DNA from: Saccoglossus kowalevskii
Lineage: Eukaryota; Hemichordata; Enteropneusta; Harrimaniidae
Direction of reading: 5' to 3'
NCBI RefSeq assembly: GCF_000003605.2
Contig: NW_003107603.1
Coordinates: 52,437-68,873, forward strand
Length of the DNA stretch: 16,437 bases
Translations under genes and position numbers: made by a program
In this document: piece by piece, positions 1 through 13,500 of the stretch
How positions within the stretch are numbered: position 1 is the stretch's first letter
Layout of the letters: every line of letters begins with the position of its first letter
Notes under the pieces: generated by a model
The model's database searches: none
What the model was told of the DNA's origin: nothing
The model's input: the letters and a program-made list of their open reading frames with translations, nothing else

Positions 1-1220
<1,220 letters not shown>

Positions 1221-1369
1221 TTAGATGGTTGAATACATGTATAATTAGTTTTTAGTAGTAAACCAGGCTGATTTTCCATGTAATAATTATACATGTGTAT
1301 TATTCAGATAATTATTGCATCATACATATGCATACCATATTTACTCTATCTTATATGATTTGTCTTCAG

Positions 1370-1503
1370 AAACTAGCAGCTAAAGCCTTAGGTGTACCAC
1401 AAAATCGGATTGTGGCTAAAGTGAAACGTTTGGGTGGTGGATTTGGTGGCAAAGAAACAAGGTGTTGTATGTATTCAACATGTCTGGCTGTAGCTGCACA
1501 CAG
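1370..1503 (+). CDS. XDH: XDH exon a: Mo-domain start, [10 protein letters not shown]
   Basis: The acceptor is tcttcag before 1370 and the donor is gtaata at 1504. The exon opens in phase 0 with [15 protein letters not shown], which matches the vertebrate stretch SFVAKMLGVPANRIV. It ends two bases into an Arg codon (phase 2). It carries [10 protein letters not shown]: the Phe codon at 1442-1444 corresponds to bovine Phe798, and the Glu codon at 1454-1456 corresponds to catalytic substrate-orienting Glu802. The exon that joins it upstream is not in the window. In-frame translation into the preceding intron gives no XDH-like residues, which supports the acceptor chosen. Confidence 0.93.
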
Positions 1504-4500
1504 GTAATACATAACATACATACCATTTATAGTTATAAATATATTTTTTATATTAATATTTATTGGAACTCAACAAAACATGTAATACAGACATACATAC
1601 CATTTATAAAAATTATTATAAATATATATTTTATATTAATATGTATTGGAACTCAACAAAACATGTATGTTATTGACAAACCAGTAATTTGGTACTATCA
1701 GCAGTAACATACTTGTGATTGGTTTGAATGGCAATTGTGGCAGCTCATGAAAGAAATTGTATTCAAAACATGTATTTTGTTTTGTTAGGGTTGGGAAACC
1801 AGTGCGCTTTATGATGGACCGGGATGAAGATATGTGCATGAGTGGTTTTAGACATCCCTTTTTAGCAAGATATAAAGTTGGTTTTAACAACAATGGTAAA
1901 ATTCAATCTATAGAAATTGATCTTTATAGCAATGCTGGATGTTCATTGGACTTGTCGGCTTCTGTAAGTTTATACAAATAATATTACATATCTTTTAATG
2001 AGTAATTAGTTCTAGTGTCGATTATGCATACGCATAACTATACTTGAGTCCTTACAAAGCATACACATAATTGCTACATAGATACAAAATGAGATGCTCA
2101 CTTCCATGCGTGCAATTACCATGCAGACACTAATTTATATTCCTTTGCTCAATTTCATTACATTTGTCCTCATTAGTAAGAGACTTTCTGATAGTCTATG
2201 GCTACCAGTAATCTAAAAACTATCTGGTTAATATAGTTACATGTATATGTGGTATGTATAGACTTTACCGACTTACTGGTAAATTTTGGTATAGACTTAT
2301 TGGTAGGTATAAATTTACTAGTATTTATACACATAAGCATGGACACTGCAAAAACAATAAAGTAATCCAAGATTTTTTTTTTTTTTTTACAGGTAATGGA
2401 TCGTGCCTTGTATTCTGTTGATGGTTGTTATATGATACCAAATATCAGAACAACAGGTTACCCATGTAAAACAAACATTGCATCTAACACTGCTTTCCGT
2501 GGATTTGGCGGTCCTCAAGGAATGTTTGTTATGGAACACATAATTACTGACATTGCCTACAAATGTAATATTTCACAACATAGGGTAATTACAGTCTAAT
2601 TTGTCCAAGTAACCATTTTCACTTAAACTGTTCTGCAACTTGAGTTATAAGACTATAACCAAACACTTACCTAATTTGTGTAATAATTGGTCAATTTGTT
2701 GGATTTGTGTGGCCATACTTCAAGAACTTTGATGAAGGAGGTAGTGGTAACAACAAGGGAATTCACCAAACATCCCTGTTCATAATAGAAAACCCTTAGA
2801 TAATATAAAATTACAAATGGAGAAATACTATATGGTGGTGTGCATGTTCGTTGATTTATTTGATGACCGTTTTATGAATTTTGTCTTATGAGGTAACACA
2901 GACATTGTTTCCTTTCAGATACGAGAGATAAATATGTACAAGGAGGGAGACTTAACCCATTATAATCAGACTTTTATAACCAATAATTCTCTAGACCGGT
3001 GTTGGAAGGAATGTCTTCAGAAAAGTGATTATCAAAGACGCAAACGACAAGTGGACATGTACAATAGGTACAATGATTTAATATGATCAGTTGTTATTGT
3101 ACTGCATCACAGTTCCTCTTTTCTAAGAATAATAATATTATGACAGAACTTGAGATGCGCGATATATTCAGTTGTACTTTTACGAGCTGGATACACTGCA
3201 TCACTCGTGAAAATAACTTCCATACGCAACGAAAGCCACAGGAAGGGTGTAGGGTTCTGTTATTATTACATGTTCCATATTTGGAATTTAGGTCGGCGAA
3301 CCCCATTGCCCATTAATATATTTCTAGATAGTGTTATTCCCTAGCAACGCGTGTCAGCGTAGAACACCTGTCACTGTTTGTTTGAAAATAAAATAATCAG
3401 ACGTCTAATCTGAGTCACTGTCCGAATAAATAACTCGTGGACATTTAGATGGGACCACGACAGAACCAGAACTTGAACTGGATGACACACAGTTTGATAC
3501 ACAGTTTATTAGTCCCTGTTCGGACGAAGTCCGAAAACGGGGACTTATAATTCGGTCTCCATCCGTGCGTCTATCTGGAGTCATATCTCAGAATCCCTTG
3601 AACCGATTCCGTTCATTCTTTGCATGTGCCTAGTACTTTATGTGGGACATATGCACATGCAGTGGTTTAGCGATTCGATTCAAAATGGCTGACTGGCAGC
3701 CATCTTGTTTTTTGAAAATGTTGTATTTTGAACATGCTTTGTCAGTTTTCATTCAAACTTGGTACATAGATTATACATGTTAGGATACATGTTCATGACG
3801 ATTTATTTCACAATTGGATCAAAGATGGCCGACTGGCAACCATCTTGTTTTTTGAAAACGTTGTATTTTGGACATGCTTTGTCAGTTTTTATTCAAATTT
3901 AGTACATAGATCATACATGTTAGGATACTTGTCCCCGACCATCCGTGAGTTCCTGAGTCTGTCCGTCCGTTCGTGTGTCCGTCCGTCTGTGCGTCAGTCT
4001 GTTCAGAATCGTATTTCAGAATCCTGTGGACCGATTCCATTCATTCTTTGCATGTGCCTAGTACCTTATGTGGGACATATGCACATGCAGTGGTTTAGCG
4101 ATTCGATTCAAATTGGCCGACTGGCAGCCATCTTGTTTTTTTGAAAATGTTGTATTTTGGACATGCTTTGTCAGTTGTCATTCAAACTTGGTACATAGAT
4201 TATACATGTTAGAATACATGTCCATGACTGGCAGGCATCTTGTGTTTTTTTTTTCATGCGGTATCTTGAACGTGCTCTGTCAGTTTTCATTCAAATTTGG
4301 CACATACATGTACTTTATACATGTTAGGATGCATGTCCATGACAATTTGTTTCAAAATCTGATCAAGGATGGTCGATTGACAGCCATCTGACTTTTTGGC
4401 CTTACTGCTATATTTCCACAATTTATGTACTAGTACACATACATCATACATATCAGTGTGTTTCATAATCAGATCAAAGATGGCCGAATAATGGCTGTTT

Positions 4501-7500
4501 TTATTTTTGGCCATATTACTACTACAAGAAACTCGTGTTTTGATGTAAATAAACAATCTGTTGTATACGCCACTTGGAACTCAAGTTTCAAGGACACGCT
4601 CGCGACAACCCCTCCGCTTTAATATGACGAGCACAAAGAGAACTTTCAAAAATTTAACGGGGACTGTGTCATTTTCAATGACTTGTGTTGAAGTTAAAAG
4701 TTTCTCCACAGAATTGTGCATTGGCAAACATGCCGTGCAACTGTGGTACTTCACTGGCAGCGTCGGCAGCGGTCGTTGCTGAGCTGCACGCTACAACTTT
4801 GTTTGTGATGTTGCTTGCTAGTCTTGGATTGACTGTCTTGGTTACCGGTTAAAATGTTGCTCTTTTGGCATTGGTAATCTTTATTTGGAACTGAGTAACG
4901 CTGCAACGTCACCAGCAGAAACCTCTTGGTATCTTGATGTTGATGGTTGCGGCTCCATAGTAATTGCTGATTTTACTGTGGGTGGATCTTCCGAGAGCCT
5001 TTCAAGGTTTATAAAACTCAGTTTCCAGGTGGTCAACATACATTAAGTTTTCCCAATCATAGTATTCCATCTGATGTACACCTAACATGCCAAAAATGTT
5101 GCTGAACGATTTGAACCGAAAAAAAATAGCAGACGAAAATTTGTTCACAAAATAAAAATAGTTCTGTTACCAATGGAAATACTATGTTCATTTGCATATC
5201 GACCATGAAAATATTGTATGGGTGATATGCAAATTAGTTTTAGTCAAAATGAGTGACTGCCGAAAAGCAGTGTTCTCACCAGGCTGCGCCATTTGCGCAA
5301 AATTTCAATTAAATCGGGCCACATTTGGCGCAGAAAAACAAAAAATGCATCCAAACGACTCTCCCATCGCATGGTTGTGTTATCAACATAGTAATTTATT
5401 CCCTAGAGGGGTCTCACAATTGAGCAATGTCTGGCAATATACGCAACCCATTTCAAGCTATGAGCAAGCCGAAGCGCCAGAGAACTTTATTGAATTTTGG
5501 AATTTGTCCGAACCCTGATTCGGTACATGATGCTCAAAGTATCAGCCATGGGCTGAAAACCCTGGCGATAGAATCAGTACCTTTAGAAAATGCTACTGTT
5601 CCAGCAGACACGCAATGCCGATGGTTTTGAGTCTGGTAGCGTAGCTGTGACTGTGGAGAGTGTCACTAATAAAAGCCAAGGAACATTGACGATTAACAAC
5701 TCATCCATGGCTGAAATACAGGGATGATGAAGATTTGTACTGTAGATGGTGTGTATTTTCAAAAAATAATAATGCTATGACACGGGGAAGTAGTAATTTC
5801 AAAACTAATAGTAATGGAATAAACATATGTTAAACTAATGTGTGTGATGATTTTATGATTATTTATAAATGTTAACTCAATAACGGCTGCAATTTTACCT
5901 TGACCCAATTTTATTTACCCATTAATGGTTACACCATGGAAATTTTCATCCTTTGAAATGTAGGTGGACTGTTCTCTCAATCAATTTACTCCCGGCCCTA
6001 TTTTATAATTTATGGCCCTGCTTTTTACAAATGATGGGCCTTTATGGCCCCCAAAAAACAGAATCTGGTGAGAACACTGTAAAAGTACCATTACTGTTCT
6101 TCAAAATTCATTTCACTCGGCAAGTATATTCATGTACACTAATAGAAAAATATCATACTTCTAAATATTGTTTATTTCAGCTATGTTTCGAAAAACTGTA
6201 CGCCTGAAGGGTGGACTTTGTTTGCTTTCAGACCTCATTTGCATATGGGTGTGGAAATACTGATTTCGATTTCAGGGACGAATCAAAATGAACTGCTGTG
6301 CATATGTAGTATTATAGTTTATTCATCTTTAGAAATGCAAGTTTCTATCAGTAATATTAGCAATAATATTTTCTGAAATAATAATCACATAAATATGAAA
6401 TGAATATTAAAGAAAATAACTTTACATGTTTTCGTTGCCATTAGTTTGCATCTGGTATATAATTTTGTCAATGTTTTTAATAATTTGTGATGGAAAGTTA
6501 AATCTGGAAAGTAGGTCTTTGTGTAAAATTTGATATTTAAAACATTTCACCAGAATTTTTATATAAAATACATGTACCTTTATATATATATAATGCAATT
6601 GTTAAACTTGATTGAAATATACTGTACATGTATTATCAGGTGTACATTAAAATGTTATAGATATTGTAACATTTGTAACCTTTTTTGCTGGATCAAATAA
6701 TGAAACGGCATAAAGAAAAAAAATCATTTATTCACAAGGAAAGTTTTCAATATGTTTTTGTTTGATAGTGAAAATCGATGGAAGAAGCGTGGAATATCTA
6801 TTATACCAACAAAGTATGGTATTTCTTTTACATTTAAAACTTTGAATCAGGTATTGTTTTATTATTTTCTTTTGAGTTGTACTTCTGCTTCAGATTTTTC
6901 TAGAAAACATTTTTAAGAGGGAGCACACCTTTGTTACCATTGGTAACACTCTATATTTGTTATAACTGATCATAATCTACTGACCGTTCCAGGATCTGTA
7001 AGAGAGTGCAAGCCTGGGATATGAGGGTGCTGCGCCACTGTTCCCCTGTTTGGTAGAACCCCTGCCAGCTAGTATATTATATAAGTGTTTAGATGTGCAC
7101 AATAAATCAAAAACCTCCATATCAACCCACTTGAGAAATATGTTGTATCAATTAGGTTAAAAATAGACTAGTTTAGGCACCACTGTTTATGTACTGTTGT
7201 GTAGTTTTGTTTCTGTTTGAAAATTAACAAATAAAGATATTGTATTATCATTTACTTGCATTGAGGCACACATAAATTGTCCTGTCAACTATTTACTTAA
7301 GCCATTTTATGTATAACCTATTTTCAAAAATGTGATGCATCTACTAGACCTACTGTTAATGTGTTGTGTAGACACGTTTTTGTTTTGTAATTTATTCATC
7401 ATGAAACAACTGTTGTTCACTAACCCATAGAAATACGTGGTACAGTGGTGCGCGTCTTAGCAACGTAGAACGTCTGTGACGTAGCTCCGCCCCCGAGGAT

Positions 7501-10500
7501 AACCTATTTTCAAAAATGTTATGCATCTACTAGACTATGTCCTACCTGCGTTATGTAGACACGTTTTTGTTTTGTAATTTATTCATCATGAAACGCAATT
7601 GTGTATGTGTGTTTGAACATGGTTGTGCATGCCAGACATTCAAAAATTCACAGTAGTTGTCTCCCTGTTATTCTCTAGTGTCTCAGTTAAAAATAATTTA
7701 AATAATATACTGCATTTATAATTCTAATTCAGTTGCACAAGCTGATCACATTAATTACTAATTCAAAAAAGTAAACCGGGCTGGAATTAAACTTGATAAA
7801 ACTTTAAATTCATTCCGCTTATCTAAGATTCATGTTATCATTTTAGTGACAATAATCTGTTGAACCTCCAAATACACATACTAGATTGTTCATAGCTGTT
7901 AGACAATGTTGCAACCTTAGAACAGATATTTATTTCATTCCTCAATAACATCATTGATATATTGCCAGTAACTACATGTATGTTTCTGAAAAGTCTATTT
8001 CAGTCCTTATGTTAAATACTCACACTAAACAAGTACATTGTATATAAAAAAAATATCTATCAAACTGATAGGGTTTGACAGTAGAGACACTATCCACATT
8101 AAGTTCAGTTTCATAAGAGCTGTCATAATAATAGTTGCTTGAATCTGCCATAGTTCATCGATAACACTACAAGTTTGGGAAGCAATACAGTGAAAACATA
8201 GATTATATAGCATTGACCAATCAGGGTTGTTTATAAACAACGTCACTGAAATAATGGACCCCCAGCAGTGGCTCTCCATAGGAAACGAGGCAAATGTCAT
8301 CTGATTTCTGTGTCTTTTTAAATTGTTATGAAAAACAATAGGCTGGTAGGAAAGGTCAAATTTGTATTCAGACTTAATTAAAATCACATTAGGATCGTGA
8401 AATAAACCTAAAATACAAAGTTCTGTGCCCCTTTAAATTAAATAACACAAACTTGCATGTGACGAAATGTTAAGAATGATGAGGTTCACTTTTAGTAGCA
8501 GCTTATGGTGAAATGTTATTTGTGTTCTTGAGTTATCAATAGTAACTGATACCTACTGTGAACAAATTAATGTAGTCGTTTTTTTTAAAGTAAAAACATT
8601 TTTTTTTTATTAGACTGGTGCATTGGTTCAAGTTTATACTGACGGTTCAGTATTAATAGCACATGGAGGAACTGAAATGGGACAAGGGCTGCATACAAAA
8701 ATGATACAAGTTGCCAGCAGAGCATTGAACATCCCAGTCAATAAAATATTTATCAGTGAAACTAGTACAAATACCGTACCGAACACTTCTCCTACAGCTG
8801 CCAGCTCAGGATCAGATCTTAATGGACAAGCAGTGAAGGTATGTCTAGCATTGATAATTTTTTTATATTTTCAATTTTAATTTACAAAGTAGCAACCCAA
8901 ATGTAGATTTTCTAACCATGTTTGATTCTTAGATCTAAAGAAATCTTCAACTAATACAGTGTGTATTTATAGCAATCATGATAATATTACACATGATGAG
9001 CTGTTAAATATACAGATGCATGGATACAATATATAAATGAAACATTTATGTTCTCTTCCAACTAATGAATAATTATAAATTAAATTCTAATTACCCATGT
9101 GATATTTAACATGATTTTCATTTTTTGTTTTCAGATTGCATGTGATAAGATTTTACAAAGATTGAACTCATTTGTTCTTAGTAACCCCAAAGGATCATGG
9201 GAAGATTGGGTAAGAAACCGTCATTAATCATCATTGTACAAGATATGATTGGCTGAATTAGTTCAACTATTAATCCCATTTCTTATTTTGTTCACAGGTA
9301 ACTGCTGCATATTTAGACCGAGTGAGTCTGTCTGCCACAGGTTTCTACAAGTATGTGCATAAATACTTCATTGCTTTATTAAAGCAGTTATATCTGTAGG
9401 GATGGAGGCAAATTGAGTTCATCATATTTTCACCTACTTGCTTGACTGTATCTTCTGAGTATATCTAGTAATTAATTTTTTTAATTGCGACCAATTCTAA
9501 TTTGTACCACAGGTAATTAGAAGTTCTCCTTATTACTTTGTGTCTATTTTACTGTAGGGTTCCCGATATTGGTCATGATATGAACACCAATACTGGTCAT
9601 CCATTTTCATACTTCACAGTTGGTGTAGGTTGCTCTGAAGTAGAGATAGATTGTTTAACTGGAGACCACCATGTAATTCGTACTGATATTGTTATGGATC
9701 TTGGGCAAAGTCTAAACCCAGCAATTGACATTGGTCAAGTAAGTTGATATCCATAGAATTATTTCTGAGTCTAGTCTTTGACATGGTTCAAATAAGATAG
9801 GGTTCATAAGTCAGATCAAGTGTCAATTTGTTAAATGACACCAGTAAGTAAGTTTTTAATTTTTACAAAGTTACCCATCTCAAACATATGGAGATTGTGC
9901 TGTGCCAGTGACCACATCGCAGTGATTTCTTTCATTGTGCTGTTACAGTGATCATATCGCAGTGATTTATTTTATTGTGCTGTGGAAGTGATCATATCGC
10001 AATGATTTCTTTCATTGTGCTGTGCCAGTGATTTCTTTAATTTGTAAAGTACAGATAGACACACACACAGACATGTGTGTATGTATGTCATTCACTGCAT
10101 TCTTTTATTCCAAGTTCACACTACAGTAAGATATCAAAGATAAAATAAAACCTGTGTAAACAAAATATGTAAACACAATAATAAGTACATATGAAGTGTC
10201 AATAATTATACAATTACAGTAGTTATTGCAATAAATACAATAGGCTGTCTAGCTTCTACTGATGGAGACTACATGTACATTTTGACATCAGGGAGATGTA
10301 TAAAAACAGAAAGTTCATGTTGCTGGCAAACATGATACAATATATATAAAAGTATATTCATCTAAGAAATATAACAGCAATAAATCTCAGAAATACATTA
10401 TATAGAAATATACAAAATAGCTCACCCTGACTGGAACAACTCTAAATTGAGTGAAATACAATGCTCTCCTCAGCCTCAGGTCGCCATCCATTCACACATC

Positions 10501-13500
10501 TTGAGGTCAATAATTGTCAAATACATGCAATTGCACACATTTAAGTAAATTATCAAAAAAAATGTGTTTGACTGACAATAAACACATAAACAATGGGCGT
10601 GGAATATATCAAGAACACTAGCAATGATATCAAAAGAAGATGCAACACTTAATGTTAAATAGAAATACAATTCAGAAATGTCAATTTGTGCATAGATGAT
10701 ACATGTATGCATAAAGTTCAACACAAAATATAAAAACTTTTGAAATATTTTAAATAACAACTAAAGTAACCTCAGTTACAAAAAATAAACCTACCAGAAA
10801 AACATCAAATGGTTTTCTAGCTTTCATCGGCTAACAAAAATGATAAATCTAATCAAATTGCAGACAGCACAGCAAAAAGAAGTGTTTACAAAATGGTGTC
10901 TGTCATATCACAAGACCACAGCACAAGAAGTTTTCTCAAAATTACAAAATACATTGAAATAATACATTACATGTCATCTATAGAAATTAATGATAAAATT
11001 AAAGAATTTACAATGCATCACAAAGGTAGAAATATGTATATTTAAAAAAAATATATATGTGACTCAAGGGTGAACAGCGTCCTCATACACACCAGAAGGG
11101 TGAACAGCGCCCTCATACACACCAGAAGGGTGAACAGCGCCCTCATACACTCCAGAAGGGTAAACAGCACTCACAGTGATTTCTTTCATTGTGCTGTGCC
11201 AGTGATTTCTTTCATTTGATTTATTAGTTCCCAGTCGGACATAGTCCAAAAACGGGGACTTATGGATTGACCTCTGTCTGTGTGTCCGTGCGATCTAATT
11301 CAAGATGGTCGAATGGCAGCTATTTTTGTGCTGAAAAATCATCACAATCAAGTATATTTCTGGATGGATTTTTTTCAAACTTGGTACATACAGTGGACAT
11401 TATGGGACCTTGATGCATGTCATTTTATTTTTCAGATCAGACTTAAAATGGCCGACTGGTGGCCATTTTGTTTTAATGAATGCAGTGCTAGTGCCATATC
11501 TCTGATATGCTTTGACTGATTATGTTCAAATTTTATATATTCATTATACATCATATGTTATAGAAATACAGATGTATTCAAAATGGCTGACTGTGGCCAT
11601 TTTTTTTAATTAATGCTCTTCCAGAACAATATCTCTTAATATGGACAAGTACTCGTTTGACTATCAGATACCAGATGTCAATCATTTTTACGTTAAAAAA
11701 TCATCACAATCAAGCATGAAAAAAAATAGCTTCTGGATCCATATCTCTGACATGTTTATGTTTCAACTATATTACTGTAAACAAAAACATGTACCTTAAG
11801 TTTGATAACTAATGGGAACTGTGCCATGCATGGCTTGTTAGTCCCCGTTCAGACAAAGCCTGAAAGAGGAGTACTAGTTTTACTTTCTTTCTCATTTTCA
11901 AGTTGCTGCAAGTTATCTCTCACATTTTTTCAGTCTCTGCGGCAGATGTCAATGAAACTTGGCAGGTTGATGAACAAGTCTGTGTTTACATATGCACGTA
12001 ATTTTTTTTCCAGATCTGAAAATCCTAAGTGGGTCTTTTTCAAGATTTTCATCCAAAATTACCTCTCTCTACTACACTGACAGAGCAACTGAGCATGCTC
12101 AGAATAATTGATTCTGTTAAATTCAGATTCATGATTTCTGATTCACAAGTTTTACCAAATGTATTCGATCAGAACCTCAGAATCAATTTCTCAGAACCCA
12201 ATTTCAAAATAGCTTCCTTATCATCGGAAGTCATCTTTTAGGTTATTATTAATATGACCACACCCTATCCCCAAAATATGCAAATTAGCTATTTCCTTTG
12301 ATCTCAGCAACCATTGAGCCGATATTGTTTATATTTGGTAGGATTGCACCTTGACACGTGTAGATGTGCTTCTGACAGTAATGGCCACGCCCTCCTACCA
12401 TCACTGTGTTTATTTTATTCATATTTGGTATGATTACACCTTGGCACGAGTAGATGTGCTTTTGGCAATAATGACCACCCCTCCCAAAAATATGCAAATT
12501 AGATCAATGAAGTTTTTTGCTCTTATATCAGGAACCATTGGGCCAATTTTATTCATACTTGGTAGGATTACACCTTGACACGAGTAGATGTGCTTTTGGC
12601 AATAATGACCACACCCTCCCAAAAATATGCAAATTAAAACAATGCAGTTATTTGACCCAGGTCCTGGTAATATACTAATACCTTAATTAACAAAGAAATC
12701 ATGTACATCAAGGTTCACTCAGGTTTATGAATGCATTTTCTTGAGCAAGTATACATGTATGACAAATAGTTTTGTTGCACTTAGTAGATTCTGAATATGG
12801 GTCAGTGGAAGTTTTTAGTTGTCAGTACAAAACTAGATTATGGGAAATCACTTGATGATGAGTTGTACCCACATGTTTGCAGATGTTTCTTGTACTAATT
12901 TATAATCAAATAACGGGGACTGTGACATTCATATCTTGTTACTATTCAGATTGAAGGAGCTTTCATGCAAGGATATGGCTTATTCACAATAGAAGATTTG
13001 CGTTGGTCTCCTAATGGTACCTTGTTAACTCGTGGTCCTGGAATGTATAAAATACCGTCATTTGGGGATGTACCAACTGTCTTCAATGTCTCTTTACTTG
13101 CCAACTGTCCTAATAAGCATGCCATCTATTCATCTAAGGTAAAATTACCCGCATAGTCACACATAAACCTGGTTATGCTTGTTTACATGGAAGTTCAGTG
13201 TTTTGGAGAACAGTCAATTAAGCATTTTCTCACCATGTTACACAATAAAAGCAACTGAAGTTTACCAAAACACAATGCAGGCATGTTGTCAATTCCCCTG
13301 GGTTGGAATTACTAATAACATTTTGTTGTGGATAGCATTACATAAATACATATTTTTAGTGTTCCGGCAGAGTCAGAAAACAGTTAAGACTGGTTACCTT
13401 TCTATTGCTTTTTGGGTCTATTGGTCCCCTCTGCAATTGTGTGGAAATGTTGTCTCTGCAGCCAGTAGCTTTGATTCGCTGATATAGCATGTTTCTAATT

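Noticed and set aside
4881-4958. Minus-strand short frame [20 protein letters not shown] followed by a stop, looking like a protein N-terminus
   Set aside because: It is only 25 codons, with stops beyond and no recognisable continuation in any frame. It is too little to call a gene or relic.
5260-6087. 8-bp target-site duplication around the hAT-like element
   Set aside because: Left ccgaaaag and right taaaagta do not match in register; only aaaag is shared with an offset. It is not claimed as a duplication.
8025-8387. Minus-strand 120-codon ORF in intron e/f
   Set aside because: It shows no recognisable domain and has AT-biased composition like the surrounding intron. It probably arose by chance.
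11064-11249. Minus-strand repeat ORF ([12 protein letters not shown])
   Set aside because: It is produced by the 30-bp tandem array and has no conserved flanks.
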